From: Welwitschia mirabilis
Lineage: Eukaryota; Gnetophyta; Gnetopsida; Welwitschiales
DNA length: 64,000 nt
NCBI GenBank assembly: GCA_051453625.1
Contig: JBOZIK010000001.1
Span: 109,256,474-109,320,473, forward strand
Reading direction: 5' to 3'
Positions 36,228 to 47,757 of the stretch are shown here, piece after piece. Position numbers and translations under genes: made by a program. Within the stretch, counting starts at the first letter, position 1. Each line of letters opens with the position of its first letter. The notes beneath the pieces were generated by a model. It did no database searches, had not been told where the DNA came from, and saw only the letters and a list, made by a program, of their open reading frames with translations.

Positions 36228-37560
36228 GAGATTTCAAAGTAGTAATAAGAAGTGAAAATAATACAACACCTCCTACTCATGAGATTTTAATTTCCAAAAA
36301 TAATGAAAAGGGTAATAAACAAAATAACGTAGAAATTTTGGACTCATATAACTTTCTATTAAAATAACATGCTAAGACCACCATTAAAAATTCTTTACAA
36401 GAAAACAAAGGGAAGAAACCATTCACTTCTTATCATTATAGATTAAACACAAATCCTACCTACAATAAGAAATTGAAAATCTTGATGCAAGAGGTAAAAA
36501 TCAACCTACCGTTTTGGAAACTCTTGTAAGAAAATTATAAATATTCTAAGTTGTGAAAAGATCTAGTAAGAAGAAAATAAAAATGTACCATTCCTAGTGA
36601 ATTTTTTATTACTCAATCCATTTCCAATTTAGTCATGAAAAAGTGTCCTAAATTCAAAAATCCTAGGGAAGCAATAGTGAATTTGACTTTGAAAAGGAAA
36701 AAAAAGAATTTAAAAAACTTAAATCAATGAAGAAGGTAGTGCAAATATCATGTCTCTTTGCATATATAAAAGACTTGATTTGGAAAATAGAATAGAACCT
36801 ACATGCATTTTCTTGGAATTGACTGATACTGAAAGTATGAAACCCTTAGAAATTATTAAGGACCTAGTCATCTGAATAGAGGAATATTTTTATACTATCA
36901 ATGTAGCCATCATGGAGGTAAAACATTATAAAGGTTATCTAGAACTTTTAGGAAGAGCCTTTTTTGCAACTACCCACTGCATCATTGACATATGAAGTGG
37001 AATGATGGAATGTCACCTAGGTGATAAGAAGTTCATCATCCAAGTTTTTGATGTTACCAAAAAAGAAATAGGAGATGTGTTTAACTTAGAAGAAGAACAT
37101 AAACCAAACTTATTTTTACAACATCATTAAATTAAGGATAAATTGAGAATGCTATATAATCCAACTTTATATGATGACCCTACTAAAATAAACTTTCTTG
37201 AGTATGTGAATGAGGAATCTTTTAACTGGGAGGAAATGCAACATGCTTACTTGTTAAAAATCCTTTTTGAGAAGTGTCCTCCCATGTCTATCATCCTAAT
37301 AATAGATAGAATGATAGTTAAAAATTCCAACTTAGAACTTAAAGAGTTTCCTAAAGGTTTGAAATACATTTTTCTATCCAATAATTCAAAGAAATCTCTA
37401 ATAATAAGTGACCTTATTACTCCTCAATAAGAATCCAACTTGATCTCACTAATAATAAATGACCTTTTTCCTCCTCAATAAGAATCCAACTTGATCTCAC
37501 TCTTAACTTCTAAATAATATGCCTTTCTTAGATCCATAAAGACTTAGCTACCATCCCTCT
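36228..37560 (+). pseudogene. GypP pre-protease, protease and PR-RT linker remnant
   Basis: EVKINLPF..LL near 36495 and later KFLKDL-like sequence match the segment before Athila-type proteases. The protease starts near 36725: INEEGSANIMSLCIYKRLDL corresponds to the DLGASVNLLPYSVYKRLGL active-site segment, with the catalytic Asp replaced. LLGRAFFATTHCIIDI and SGMMECHLGDKKFI (36940-37035) are the C-terminal half. The linker (37143-37430, open) has NLELKEFPKGLKYIFLSN and ends at LITPQ. A short segment ending ESNL is duplicated (37427-37440 and 37478-37490). The facing-repeat module at 37274-37322 lies inside the linker's coding sequence. Confidence 0.85.
37274..37322 (+). repeat. Facing-repeat module inside the PR-RT linker
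   Basis: tcctcccatgtctatcatcc followed by taataatagatagaatgata. The same 45-bp stretch lies in the 3' UTRs at 59833-59880 and 62543-62592. Translated, it gives CPPMSIILIIDRM here, against CPMSVIPMIDRM and CHPTSIIPMIDRM there. Confidence 0.75.
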
Positions 37561-37599
37561 TTTCATAGTCCAACATAAAATTTACCTTAACGATAATGG

Positions 37600-38187
37600 T
37601 AAATCTATTATTCAACCCCAACGAAGGCTCAACCCAGTCCTTAAGCAAATAGTTAAAGATGAAATTATTAAACTTATGGATCTCGGGATCATATATGCTG
37701 TATCTGATAGTGAGTGGATTAGCCCTTTGATATTAGTTTCAAAAAAAGATGGAAAATGGATAATATGCATTGATTTTAGAAAACTTAATGAGGTCACTAA
37801 AAAGGATCATTGCCCTTTACCCTATCTTGATCAAGTGCTTAATAGAATTCAAAGTTATGCCTACTATTATTTTTTGATGAATATAATGGCTATAATCAAG
37901 TTTTCATAGCAAGTGAAGATCAAGCCAAAATAACCTTTACCTCATCCTTTAGAACCTTTACCTTTAGAAAAATGCCCTTTAAATGTTGTAATGCCCCTGA
38001 AACTTTCCAATGAGCAATGATTGGGATCTTTTCTAACATGATAGAGGATTCTATTAAAATCTTTATGGATGACTTCTACATCTTTAGTGAAACCTTTGAA
38101 CAAACCACAAAAAGATTAGAGAAAGTCTTGGATCGATGTATAAAGAGTGGCTTAAATTTGAGTTAGGAAAAGAGTTTTATCCTTATC
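37600..38187 (+). pseudogene. GypP reverse transcriptase remnant, first copy
   Basis: From about 37612 (QRRLNPVLKQIVKDEIIKLM) through GIIYAVSDSEWISPLILVSK and KDGKWIICIDFRKLNE (open 37676-37909) to CPLPYLDQVLNRI. After a shift it continues with FIASEDQAKITFTS, then the catalytic box KIFMDDFYIF, in which both Asp codons (38068-38073) are intact. It ends in RLEKVLDRCIKSGLNLS at the gap. This is the only RT catalytic pair in the window that is unchanged. The frame still contains stops and a shift, so it is not functional. Confidence 0.9.
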
Positions 38188-38287
38188 NNNNNNNNNNNNN
38201 NNNNNNNNNNNNNNNNNNNNNNNNNNNNNNNNNNNNNNNNNNNNNNNNNNNNNNNNNNNNNNNNNNNNNNNNNNNNNNNNNNNNNNN
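38188..38287. other. Assembly gap (100 N) between two RT copies
   Basis: Sequence after the gap (38291-38850) is a diverged second copy of 37615-38187. Confidence 0.95.
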
Positions 38288-39545
38288 CCTAATTAAGACT
38301 TAATTCAACTCTTAAGCAAGTAGTTAAAGATGAAATTATTAAAGTTATAGATGCTAGGATCATCTATGCTATATCCAATAGTAAGTGAGTTAGCCATTTG
38401 ATAGTAGTTATAAAAAAGGATGGGAAATGAAAAATGTGCATTGATCTTTGAAAACTTAATAAGATCATTAAAAAGGATCATTGCCCTTTACCATTTCTTC
38501 ATTAAGTGCTTGATAGAATCTAAGGTCATGCCTACTATTATTTTCGTAATGGGTATAATAGTTATAATCAAATTAACATAGCAAGTGAAGAGCAAGCAAA
38601 ACCAACTTTTACCTTACCCTTTAAAACCTTTACCTTTAAGTGAATGCATTTTAGTCTTTGCAATGCCCTTGGGACTTGTCTTTTCTAATATGATAGAGGA
38701 TTCTATATAAAATATATATGGGTGACTTCTTCATCTTTGGTGATTCTTTTAAATAAATCAGAAAAATATTAGAGAAAGTCTTAGATCAATGTATAGAGAG
38801 TGGTCTGCGTTTGAGTTAGGAAAAGAGATTTTTCATTATCAAATATTAAATAGTCTTAAGTCACCGCATTTCAGATGAAGGAATTAAGGTAGATCCTACA
38901 AAAGTTGATATCACTAAAAACCTTAGCCATTCAACCAATCTCAACAAGTTAGATCTTTCCTTTATCATGGTAGTTTCTATCATCATTTTATTCATGATTA
39001 TGCTAAGGTTTATAAACCCCTTTACTTATTACTTGAAATAAAATGCTAAATTTGATTATAATGATTCATGTTAACTTGTATTAGATATACTTAAGAAAAC
39101 TTTTCTTCTTAACCCATTGTCACAGGTCCCAATTGGACTAATGATTTTGAACTCATGTATCATGTAAGAAACATTGCTATGGATGGGGCTCTTAGTCAAA
39201 AATATAAAAATGGTTTTAAAGCCATAACTTATTTTAGTAAAGCTTTTCCAAAGTGTAATCTAACTATACTACTAGTAAAAGGGAAATGCTTGCCATCATC
39301 TTTTACCTTGATCATCTTTGATATTATCTTCTTAGTGCTCACTTCAATTTTTACATAGATCTTATAGCCATATTCTATCTTACGACTAAGAAATATTCTA
39401 GTGCTAGACATATTATGTAAATCCTTCTCATGAAAGAATTAAACATGATCATAATAGATAAGGCTAGAAGACATAATAGCATCATATATCACCTATCTCG
39501 AGTTTTATTTTCTCATGATAAGCTTCACATAAATGACTCCTTTTT
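38288..39545 (+). pseudogene. Gypsy reverse transcriptase (second copy) and RNase H remnant
   Basis: RT restarts with LNSTLKQVVKDEIIKVIDA, a clear but visibly diverged repeat of the first copy. The catalytic box reads KIYMGDFFIF, so the first Asp is Gly (38721-38723). It continues past the gap point of copy 1 through HRISDEGIKVDPTKVD (38868-38910), the gypsy RT signature. RNase H starts near 39120 (PIGTNDFELMYHVRNIAMDG, where CDASD is expected). 39155-39358 is open through KAITYFSKAFPKCNLT, and WILLMKEF-like sequence follows near 39420. The end, HLSRV...HINDSFLDE, leads into integrase. Confidence 0.85.
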
Positions 39546-40040
39546 AGATGAATAACTATATACTATTAAATAGCTTCATGTCATCTCTTCTACTCATCCT
39601 ACTCCTTGTATGCTGATATTATGAACTGCCTTATTACTATGAAGATACTTTAGAATTAGAACTATAACTAATGTAAATCTTTTTTCCATAGGATTAGGGA
39701 TTATGAGTGGAATAAACCTTCTCTTTATAGAAGATGAAAATATTATATCATGCTTAAATGTATGCCTAAATAGAAAAGTTTAGAAATCCTTAATCTTAAC
39801 CATGATGAAATATGTGGAGGACACTTTAGTGGTCAAAATACTATCATGAAAATTCTTCACTCTAGTTTTTATTGGCCTATCCTTTTCAAAGAATCATTTG
39901 ACTTTGCCAAAAGGTGTGATGTCTATCAATGTTATGGTAGTCTAACCTATTCTCAAGACATGTTCCTTAAACCTGTGCTTAAATGTAAACTTTTTAATTA
40001 CTAGGGGATTAACTTTATATGCCTTATTAAATCACCTATA
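39545..40040 (+). pseudogene. Gypsy integrase remnant, N-terminal part
   Basis: Covers the segment before the zinc finger, then EICGGHFSGQNTIMKILHSS at 39808-39870, FYWPILFKESFDFAKRCDVY (from 39867), and GINFICLIKSP up to the Copia-2 boundary. These are the CGGHFSG, FYWPTLFKD and GIDFMGPF landmarks of Athila-like integrases. The protein resumes after Copia-2 at 57565, directly before the catalytic core. Confidence 0.85.
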
Positions 40041-41185
40041 AGTAGAAGATTTCAATTATGCCAATAGTCATAAGAGTTAAGTGATAAAGATGGAAATCAC
40101 TTATCATAGTTGAGTTAAGAAGTTAACTTTTACATGCAAATGTCCCCACTCAAATCTGGTAGATGTTCCCTCTTCTTGTTATAAAACTATATCTATGATA
40201 GGTCTTAGGATTGGACATCCAAACTCAAATAGGATGGAAATCCACTCTTCTTATGGGAAATATAATTGTGAATTCTCAAGGTGAACATCCCCACTCTAAA
40301 TAGCCCAGACATCCACCCTCTATTTAGTTTTTTCCTTAGTATATAAGTGTGGTAAGTGTAGACATCCACTCCTTTCTTAGATGGACATCCCCATACTCCC
40401 AATAATGTAGATGTTTACACTACTTTGAGGATGAATTTCCACCCCTTGTAAGTAAGAATATCCTCAGTTTTTAAGGCGAATGTTCTTTCTTTGACCTGTT
40501 GAAAAAATTTTCAACTACACATAAATGTGTAGTAGTTTTCAATGGCTATTCTCTTCTAGTGCATCATTCAATTATGTTGGAAATACAAATTTGTTTGAAA
40601 TAATATATTATCATTCCTTGAAATCTTCATTCATGGTTTCCCTTTAATAGCTATTTTTTTCTTCTCTTTAAAAGGGCTAAAATCTATTTTATTAGGGTTA
40701 CATACATATATGATTCTGTGAAGTGAACTCTAAACTGATGTTTAGTGATTTATGTATTTTGTAATCCTACTTTGTGTGATCATTCTAACTAGTTCTTACA
40801 TTATTTCATTCATGCTTTCAGCATGATTTGATTTTCTCTCTTTTTCTTGTGATTAAGTCTGAGCATTTAAAAGACTCCAAGTGTGAAAGGTTGATGATAA
40901 GCCTAGAAATTATCACTGTTATAAAAGGGTTTAATGATCATATAGAAAATCATTAATTCAAGAATGATAAGAGAACTAGGAAAGATGAAATCATTGTATC
41001 TTCTTAAGAAGTGGAGTAGGCACATAGACAAACCACTATAAATCTTATGGACTAATTATTTTTTTATTTTGTAATCTTTTACATGTATATTTTTTGTTTG
41101 AAAAGTTGATTAATTTTCTTTAAAGAATAGTTTTTTGGATTTAGTATTTATTCCTATTCCTATTCACCCCCTTCTAGGAATTTCA
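40041..41185 (+). repeat. Copia-2 5' LTR
   Basis: Starts agtagaag (TG lost) and ends ggaatttca, two bases before the primer site. Collinear with 56419-57564 (gtgataaagatgg, actcaaatctgg, cattcaatyatgttggaaat, gaagtgaactctaaa). U3 (40138-40440) holds degenerate repeats of a GGACATCCCCACTC-like motif. Confidence 0.9.
40138..40440 (+). repeat. Degenerate ACATCC repeats in Copia-2 U3 (5' LTR)
   Basis: At least eight forms of (G)GACATCC, with CACTC or CTCTTCTT after them, occur in about 300 bases, in units of roughly 70-90 bp that each pair two motifs. The corresponding array is at 56518-56860. The motif resembles the Copia-1 U3 repeat opening. Confidence 0.65.
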
Positions 41186-41187
41186 AT

Positions 41188-41201
41188 TGGTATAAGAGTA
41201 A
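41188..41201 (+). promoter_or_regulatory. Copia-2 primer binding site (tRNA-iMet type)
   Basis: tggtataagagtaa after the LTR, against the usual TGGTATCAGAGC. Confidence 0.85.
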
Positions 41202-41234
41202 GATTACTCTTAATAAAGCTTCATCACTCTGCAT

Positions 41235-42725
41235 GATCAAATGGTACCTATTGCTAATGAAGGCTATTTGATCTCAAGGCTACCTTATTTTAATGGGTCA
41301 AAGTATTCCTTTTTAAAAATCAAAAGGATAATATTTCTAAAATCCCTTGATTTAAATACTTGCAATAGTGTTGTATGCAATTATTTCAAACCTACTATTC
41401 CTTTGGCAGGTTGGTCTGATAAATAGAAGGAAGAAGCTAGGCTCAATGCAAAAGCTATAAATGCTATAATTCATGCCTTAGTTTAGAGGAGTATAGCCAA
41501 GTAATTTAGTGTTTCTCTATAATAGAAATTTGGGATATCCTTGAGATTTCTCATAAAGATACAAGTATTATAAAAAATTCCAAATTAAAATTCTTAATAA
41601 ATTAATTCAAAAAGATTAGAATGAATGAACAAGAATATATCACTAAATATAACACTAAGGTCACAAACATTATAAACAAAATGTGGGGTCTAAGAGAAAC
41701 GATTTTAGGGTAAACAGTTATGAGAAAAATCTTGAGGAGCTTGTTCAAATGATTGAGATCTAACATTATTACAATTTAAGAGAGAAAAAATATAGATACC
41801 ATGAGTCTAGAGGATCTTAAGGAATTATTGATTTCATATGAAGATACCATTATGGATAATAAGGAACAAAAGACAAAGAATATTGCCTTGAAATATTCAA
41901 ATCACTATAAAGAATGTTTCAGCAATGAATAAGATGATAAATACTTAAACATTCTAGTCAAAAACTTTAAAAGATTCCTAAGAAAATAAAAAGATTCTGG
42001 TAAAACAAGATTTAATGCAAATGACAACCAAATGGAGAAGAAAAATTCTTTCAAGAACTTTGGTAGAAACAAGAAACTCCTATAATGCTTTGAGTGCAAG
42101 GGCTTTAAACACACAATGATTGAATGTTCTAATACAAGAAAAGATAAAATTAAAGAGAATAAGGATCTCAAAGTTACTTGCAATGATGAGAAATAATTTG
42201 ACTTAGAAGCATCTCAAAATGAATAAGAGAAATGCAGATTGCTAGCCATCATCAAGTAATATGATTTCATACTAACTACCAAGAATTAGAATGCAATTTC
42301 TGATGAGAATAAGATAATTACTAAAAATATTAAAAAAGCTTATGAACAATTATATTTTCGTTATGGAGTTTTAGCTTTGTAAAATAGAGATTTAAGATCT
42401 AAATTATTGTATTTAAAGACTAAACTTAACTTAGCTAATAAAAAGTTTTATATGGCTATTGAAAACCTTGTAGGTACAAATAATACTATTTCAATATTAA
42501 TAAGGGATTTAGAGGCTATAAGGAAACTCAATTATACTACCTCATACCCCTCTAAAAAGGTAAATTCTAGTCACAAGAGGTGTGATTTAAATTTATCCAA
42601 TGTATCTATTATGGAACCCGAGGCCATGTTAGATTTTCTTATCCCATCAGAAAGGAAAAATGTTTCCATTATAAAAGTGACAGGTCCTTGTGAAGATCTA
42701 AAGCAATGAACAATCAGACTCACAT
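41235..42725 (+). pseudogene. Copia-2 gag remnant
   Basis: The opening near 41241 reads MVPIANEGYLISRLPYFNGS, then KYSFLKIKRIIFLKSLDLN, the standard copia gag start (STSRPPYFNG.NYSYWK). LNAKAINAIIHAL is at about 41431-41470. The CCHC zinc knuckle CFECKGFKHTMIEC is intact at 42086-42127. Downstream, the open stretch 42407-42709 encodes a Lys/Asn-rich helical region (LANKKFYMAIENLVG) that precedes the protease. Stops occur mainly at former Gln and Trp codons. Confidence 0.85.
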
Positions 42726-44260
42726 TAAATAACTATGGTTTAAAAAAGAATTTATTTAAAGGGCTATTCATTCATACCACTCTTAAAGAAAAGTAGCATC
42801 GTAGATGGTTCTTAGAGAGTGATTGTCCAAAACATATGATAGGTAATAGAAGAATATTTCACACACTTGTTAACTATGATGGACAAGACGTTTCCTATGA
42901 TGATAATCAAAAAGTGCCCATAAAAAAAAAGGTATGATATGTGAATATGATCTTTCAAAAATTGATAATGTTTTATATGTAGAGGGCCTTAAGCATAATG
43001 TTTCAAGCCTTGCTCAAATGTTTAATAAAGGGAATATAGGTATTTTTAATAAAAATAAGTATGTTATAAAGAGTATTTATAGCAATAAGAAACATTTAAT
43101 TATCCATCATCTAGGAAACTAATATTATATAGAAGGCAAATATAATGATGAAGAGCTATTTGATTTTACTTAAGAGAGTTAACAACATCTTTAGCATAGA
43201 ATAATGGATATCCAAATGTTGCAAACTTGAGAACCATATCTCCATAAGAGTTGATTAGAGGATTACCCAAGCTTAATTTTTCCAATTCTGACTTGTGTGA
43301 ACATTATTAAGTAGGTAAAATTATGAAATTTTCTTTTGAACCCAAGACTGAGATAACCTCAAAAGAACCTCTAGATATGTTGCACTTAGATTTAGTAGGA
43401 CCTACAAAAGCTCAAAGTCTAAGTGGCTAGAAATATTTTATGGTAGTTGTTAATGATTTTATTCATTATAACTAGGTTGAGTTTTGCATTCTAAATTTGA
43501 TCCTTTTGATAAGTTTTGTCATCTTTGCAGAAAAATGCAAAATGAAAAGGGCCTTCTCATTAAGAAAATTAGGTCTAGTCATGGATGTAAGTTCAAAAAT
43601 GAAAATTTTATTTGTTTCTATAATAATATAGAATATTTCATCAGTTTTCATCTCCTTAAATACCTCATGATGTGATAGAAAGAAATAATAAAGTATTAAT
43701 AGAAATGACAAGAACAATTCTAAGAGAGCATAATCTCCCAAGATGGTTTTGGGTTGAGGTTGTAAATACTGCTTGCTACATATCAAAGAGGATCTTTCTA
43801 ATGGCTGGTATTTAAAGAATCACTTATGAACTATGATATGATAAGAAGCCAATGGTAAAGTATTTTAGGGTCTTTGGTAGTAAATGTATTATTTTGAGTG
43901 ACAAGAATCTGAGTAAATTCCAACCTAAAGTTATGCATGGTATTTTTATTAGATATTCTTCAAAAAGTATAGCTATAGAATTATTAACTATGATTCAAAT
44001 AAGGTTGATAAATATGTTCATGTCAAAATTTTAGAGTTTGATAAGGATAGTAAGATGAACAAAGATGATGAGAATGAATTCATACCCACTCTTGACAGTG
44101 AGGCTCAATGTAATCAGCAAGATGTTATAAGCAAAGCTAATGAGGAAGAGATTGATAATACTTCTAAACCTACTACGTCTCAAAAATGTTCTTCTATTTC
44201 TCTCAAAATTAGGAGAGATCATCCAACTAATCAAATCATTGGAAATCTAGATTAAAGAAT
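42726..44260 (+). pseudogene. Copia-2 protease and integrase remnant
   Basis: The protease motif reads RWFLESDCPKHMIG (catalytic segment at 42806-42841), where WYLDSGCSRHMTG is expected. The catalytic Asp is Glu (42815-42817) and the Gly is Asp. NVLYVEGLKHNVSSLAQM (42967-43020) closes the domain. Integrase: KEPLDMLHLDLVGPTKAQSL at 43370-43420, then VVVNDFIHY, where VDDF has become VNDF. HGCKFKNENF follows, then IERNNKVLIEMTRTILRE-like sequence near 43675-43725. The C-terminal acidic region 44055-44255 is open (EFIPTLDSEAQCNQQDVISK). Inactive. Confidence 0.85.
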
Positions 44261-44329
44261 AAGCACCAAACAAGGTAAATAATATTTGTGCTCATTTTTG
44301 TTTTGTATCTCATATTGAACCTAGAATAT

Positions 44330-45745
44330 AGCTAAAGTAAAATAAAATAAGAAATAGTTAAAAGTCATGCAAAAAGAACTCATACAAATTTAAAAAAATG
44401 AAGTATGGAACTTAGTGTCAAGAACATAAGTTAAACAAATCATTAGTACAAAAAGGGTTTATAAAAATAAATTAGATAAATCAAGTACAATAGTTTAAAA
44501 CAAAACTAGATTACTATTAGCTTATTATTATGCTATGAACATTAAAATTTTTCAAATGGATGTAAAGAGTGCTTTTTTAAATGGTTATATTGAAGAATAA
44601 TTTTATGTTAAGTAACCACTAGGGTTCATTAATTCTAATAATGTAGAACATGTATTCAAGCTCAAAAAGACTTTACATGATCTCAAGCAAGTCCAAAATC
44701 TTGGTATGAAAAGTTATCAAATTTTTTATTAGAAAATGACTTTAAAAGCAGCAATGTTGATCTCACTTTATTTATTAAAAGAACTAACAAAGATAATCTT
44801 ATCATCCAAAATATATGTTAATGATATGATTTTTGAGGCTACTAATAAAAAACTAATACTTGGATTTTTAAGGTTATGCAAAGGGAATTTCAAATGAGCA
44901 TGCTTGAAGACCTCAATTCTTTCTTAGGATTGTAGATTAAACAACTCAAGAATGGTATTTTTCTTAGTCAATTAAAGTATGTAAAGGAGCTTCTAAAGAA
45001 TTACAAATTTAATCAAGTGAAAGAGATTTGTACTCCCATGTCTACATCTACAAAGGATTAATTAGGTAAACCTGTAAATCAATCCTTGTATTAAGGTATG
45101 ATTGGAATTTTATTTAACATCTAGTAGACCTGATATTACTTTTAGTATTGAAATATGTGCCAATATCAATCCAATCCTAAGGAATCTCATGTTTCATCAA
45201 TGAAAAGAGTTTTTTTAATATCTTAAACATATAAGCAATTTTGGTACTTAGTTTCTTAGGAATACCTCACTCGATCTAGTTGGGTATAGTTGGGTCAGAT
45301 GCAGAGATGATAGGAAAAGTACAAGTAAAGCATGTTAATTTCTTGGAAATCATCTTATTAATTGCAGTTCCAAGAAACAAAGCTTAATATCCCTCTCCAC
45401 AATGGAAGCTAAGTACATATCTGCTAAAGCCTATTACACTCAATTATTATGGATGATGGACACTTACATGATTATAGACTTAAGATGACAAGCAATCAAC
45501 TCTTATGTGATAATACCAATTCCATTAACATTACTAAGAACCCTGTGCAACACTTAAGAACTAAGCATATTAGCATTAGGTATTACTTTATTAAAAAACA
45601 TGTTCAAAGAGGTACAATCAAGCTTGATCATGTATCTACAGATAAATAGCTTACTAATTTGCTTACCAAGTCTCTTTCAGAAGCAAGATTTGCATTTTTA
45701 AGGGTTGAGTTAGACATAAGAACATGTCAAACTAAGGAATAATTT
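44330..45745 (+). pseudogene. Copia-2 reverse transcriptase and RNase H remnant
   Basis: RT: MQKELIQIXKNEVWNLVSRT at about 44365, then FQMDVKSAFLNGYIEE (44550-44597), KLKKTLHDLKQ (44658-44690), and the catalytic box YVND (44814-44825), with Asn for the first Asp, as in Copia-1. LEDLNSFLGLQIKQLKNGIF-like sequence follows in shifted frame. RNase H: GYSWVRCRDDRKSTSKA at about 45280-45330, then SSKKQSLISLSTMEAKYISA (45367-45425), where AEAEY has become MEAKY. 45449-45649 is open through TNSINITKNPVQHLRTKHIS. It ends near 45745. Confidence 0.9.
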
Positions 45746-46220
45746 TTATTTGACATTAATACTAAAATTTATACATATTAATCACAAGTTTGAATGCATT
45801 AAGAGCATCTTTTTTCCCCTTTCTACTGTCTTCTATTATTTCACTTTCATTTTGATTTAATCCTATTATTCTTAGCCTTTTATTATATCTCCCTAGTACT
45901 CCAACTTTCTATTAAACTTCCTTAGCACTTTAAGGGTCTGGACATCCATCCCCTTATGAGGTTTGACATTTTTCCACCTATGAATGGGTTTGTAGGATAA
46001 GTGAAGGCAAAACATTCACCCTTAAAAAGCCATACATCTATGCACCTATGCATATTTGAATCTACGTTTAAACTTGTTGAAACCTTCCTTAGTTATCTTC
46101 CTCTATTTAATTGGACATCCCCTCTTTCTTTTGTCTTATCTTGTTTTTTTCAGTGCTCCAATATCCTAAAGTAAGTGTTTCTTTCTTAATTTTTTTCTTA
46201 ATTCTTTCCTTCTGAGATGG
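45746..46220 (+). promoter_or_regulatory. Copia-2 spacer between pol and extra ORF, with U3-like motifs
   Basis: No coding similarity is seen. It holds ctggacatccatcccc (45938-45953) and ttggacatcccctctttctt (46111-46130), nearly the same as the U3 element ggacatcccctcttctt at 56553. GypB inserted at its right end, before the extra ORF. A pyrimidine run ending in cag near 46142-46151 could alternatively be a splice acceptor. The promoter role is inferred. Confidence 0.45.
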
Positions 46221-46883
46221 TTTTGTGATGCATATTTATGCTTCTAATTCCAATATTCTAAATATCAAATTTGACTTACAACATCTGAAAAGCTAAATAT
46301 CTAATTGCACATAATATACATTTGTATAGTGGTATCAAAACAAATGTCATAGACTTAGAGAAGAATTTTGAAAGAGAATATGAAAAATTGCTTTCATAAA
46401 GAGAAGAATAAATATTTTGGACTTTGTCTTTAAAGGAATAAAATTAAACAATGTAAAGATGAATATGGAATGTAATGTAATGTAATGAAAGGAAATGCAA
46501 ATCTAATGCAATGAATTAATTAAACTTCCAATCTACTATCACTTAGATTAGTCCTTATAACCTATTTCAATTACAGATTCATGTCACATAAATTGCAATA
46601 CAAATAAGCTATAAGAGAGAACAATAAAAGTTGAAAAGACTTCAATTCAATAAATACTTTTACTAATGAAATTGAAGTACATCCACTTATGACAACTCCT
46701 CAATGAAAGATTCACTACCTAATACCAAGGTGGTCCTTTTCATAAGTAAGATGGATCTCCTTACCTTTAACAATGTCCTATGTGAAAGCTTTATAGAATT
46801 TACATAAATACCTGGAAAAACCTATTAATTAGAGATAAAAATGTACTCCACAAGTGTATTAAATAGGTTAAGTTGGCATCACA
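46221..46883 (-). repeat. GypB 3' LTR (shortened)
   Basis: Collinear with 53926-54945 at both ends. It lacks a stretch of about 340 bp present in the other LTR (54506-54845 absent at about 46770). The missing part holds the TATA box and the facing-repeat modules. Confidence 0.85.
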
Positions 46884-46900
46884 ACATAGCCCTCTCACTT
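46884..46900 (-). promoter_or_regulatory. GypB polypurine tract
   Basis: The minus strand reads aagtgagagggctatgt before TGTGATGCC. The conserved CTTTGTCAGGGA box follows at 46913-46926. Confidence 0.75.
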
Positions 46901-47757
46901 AGAATTTGTCAGTCCCTGACAAAGTAAGTAAATAACAAGTTGTGAGCCAACTGATGAAAGAAACTCAAAACATGTATATCACTTAGAAATGCATGATTCA
47001 ATGTAGAACACCATAGAATACCATTCGAAAGGGAAGTAATGATAACAATATATATTGGTTATATTTAGCAAGATATCAAGTTATGTTTGGACTATGATTC
47101 AATCCATCTTTAGCTGTAACAACCATAGTACTTTGATAAGATATCATCTAATAATTAATATACTCATATGCTCATGAAGTCTATGCCTCAAAGTGATGGA
47201 TGTTTTATTCAATGGGGTGTTGAACAACACCATTCATTATGATGAGGGGAGTGCAACCACTACCAAGAGAATAAGGACCCATAAGCTAAAGCTAGAACAT
47301 GACCAACTAATCCTCTAGTGGAGTTCTCACAGCTATGATATCATACTGCCAAAGGCCCCTCTCGGGGAAATTTAACCTAGTATGCTTGTGATAGTACATC
47401 ATGGTATAATTGCAAGAGGGTGATTCCTTTTTTTTAATCTTTTTTTTCTTTTTTCCTATATTTCCCTCTTACTTTTTAATTTTTTATTCTTTTCCATTGA
47501 CTTAGATTCCCCATTTTTAATTGCATTAATTAATCATTGGAATAATAAAGTATATGACCAAGAGTAAGCATCAGATTAACATAATTGATATTTTACTATA
47601 AAGTAACTAAGAAGATTGATTGTAGATATTAGAATATCTTAAGATTAGCTGAATCTAATCTTTATCAAATGAAAACCCAAAGTAAATATTTACTTAATCA
47701 TGGTAACACCTATGTAAGTCAAATATGAATCAAGTTAAAGATGATCAAGTAGTATCA
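46901..47757 (-). other. GypB 3' UTR
   Basis: Non-coding. 47250-47400 is the conserved 3' UTR block shared with GypA and both GypP copies (minus-strand GGGGCCTTTGGCAGTATGAT). A pyrimidine-rich stretch at 47427-47505 (purine-rich on the element strand) matches the purine tract position at 58795 in GypP. Confidence 0.7.

Noticed and set aside
35377-36280. Three open frames of 284-291 residues, the longest in the window
   Set aside because: 806 of the bases are N; not genes.
40205-40402. Minus-strand ORF of 65 residues
   Set aside because: Antisense of the Copia-2 LTR repeat; no similarity to a protein.
46142-46152. Splice acceptor (ttttttcag) for the Copia-2 extra ORF
   Set aside because: Such pyrimidine-cag strings are common in this T-rich DNA, and no matching donor could be identified.
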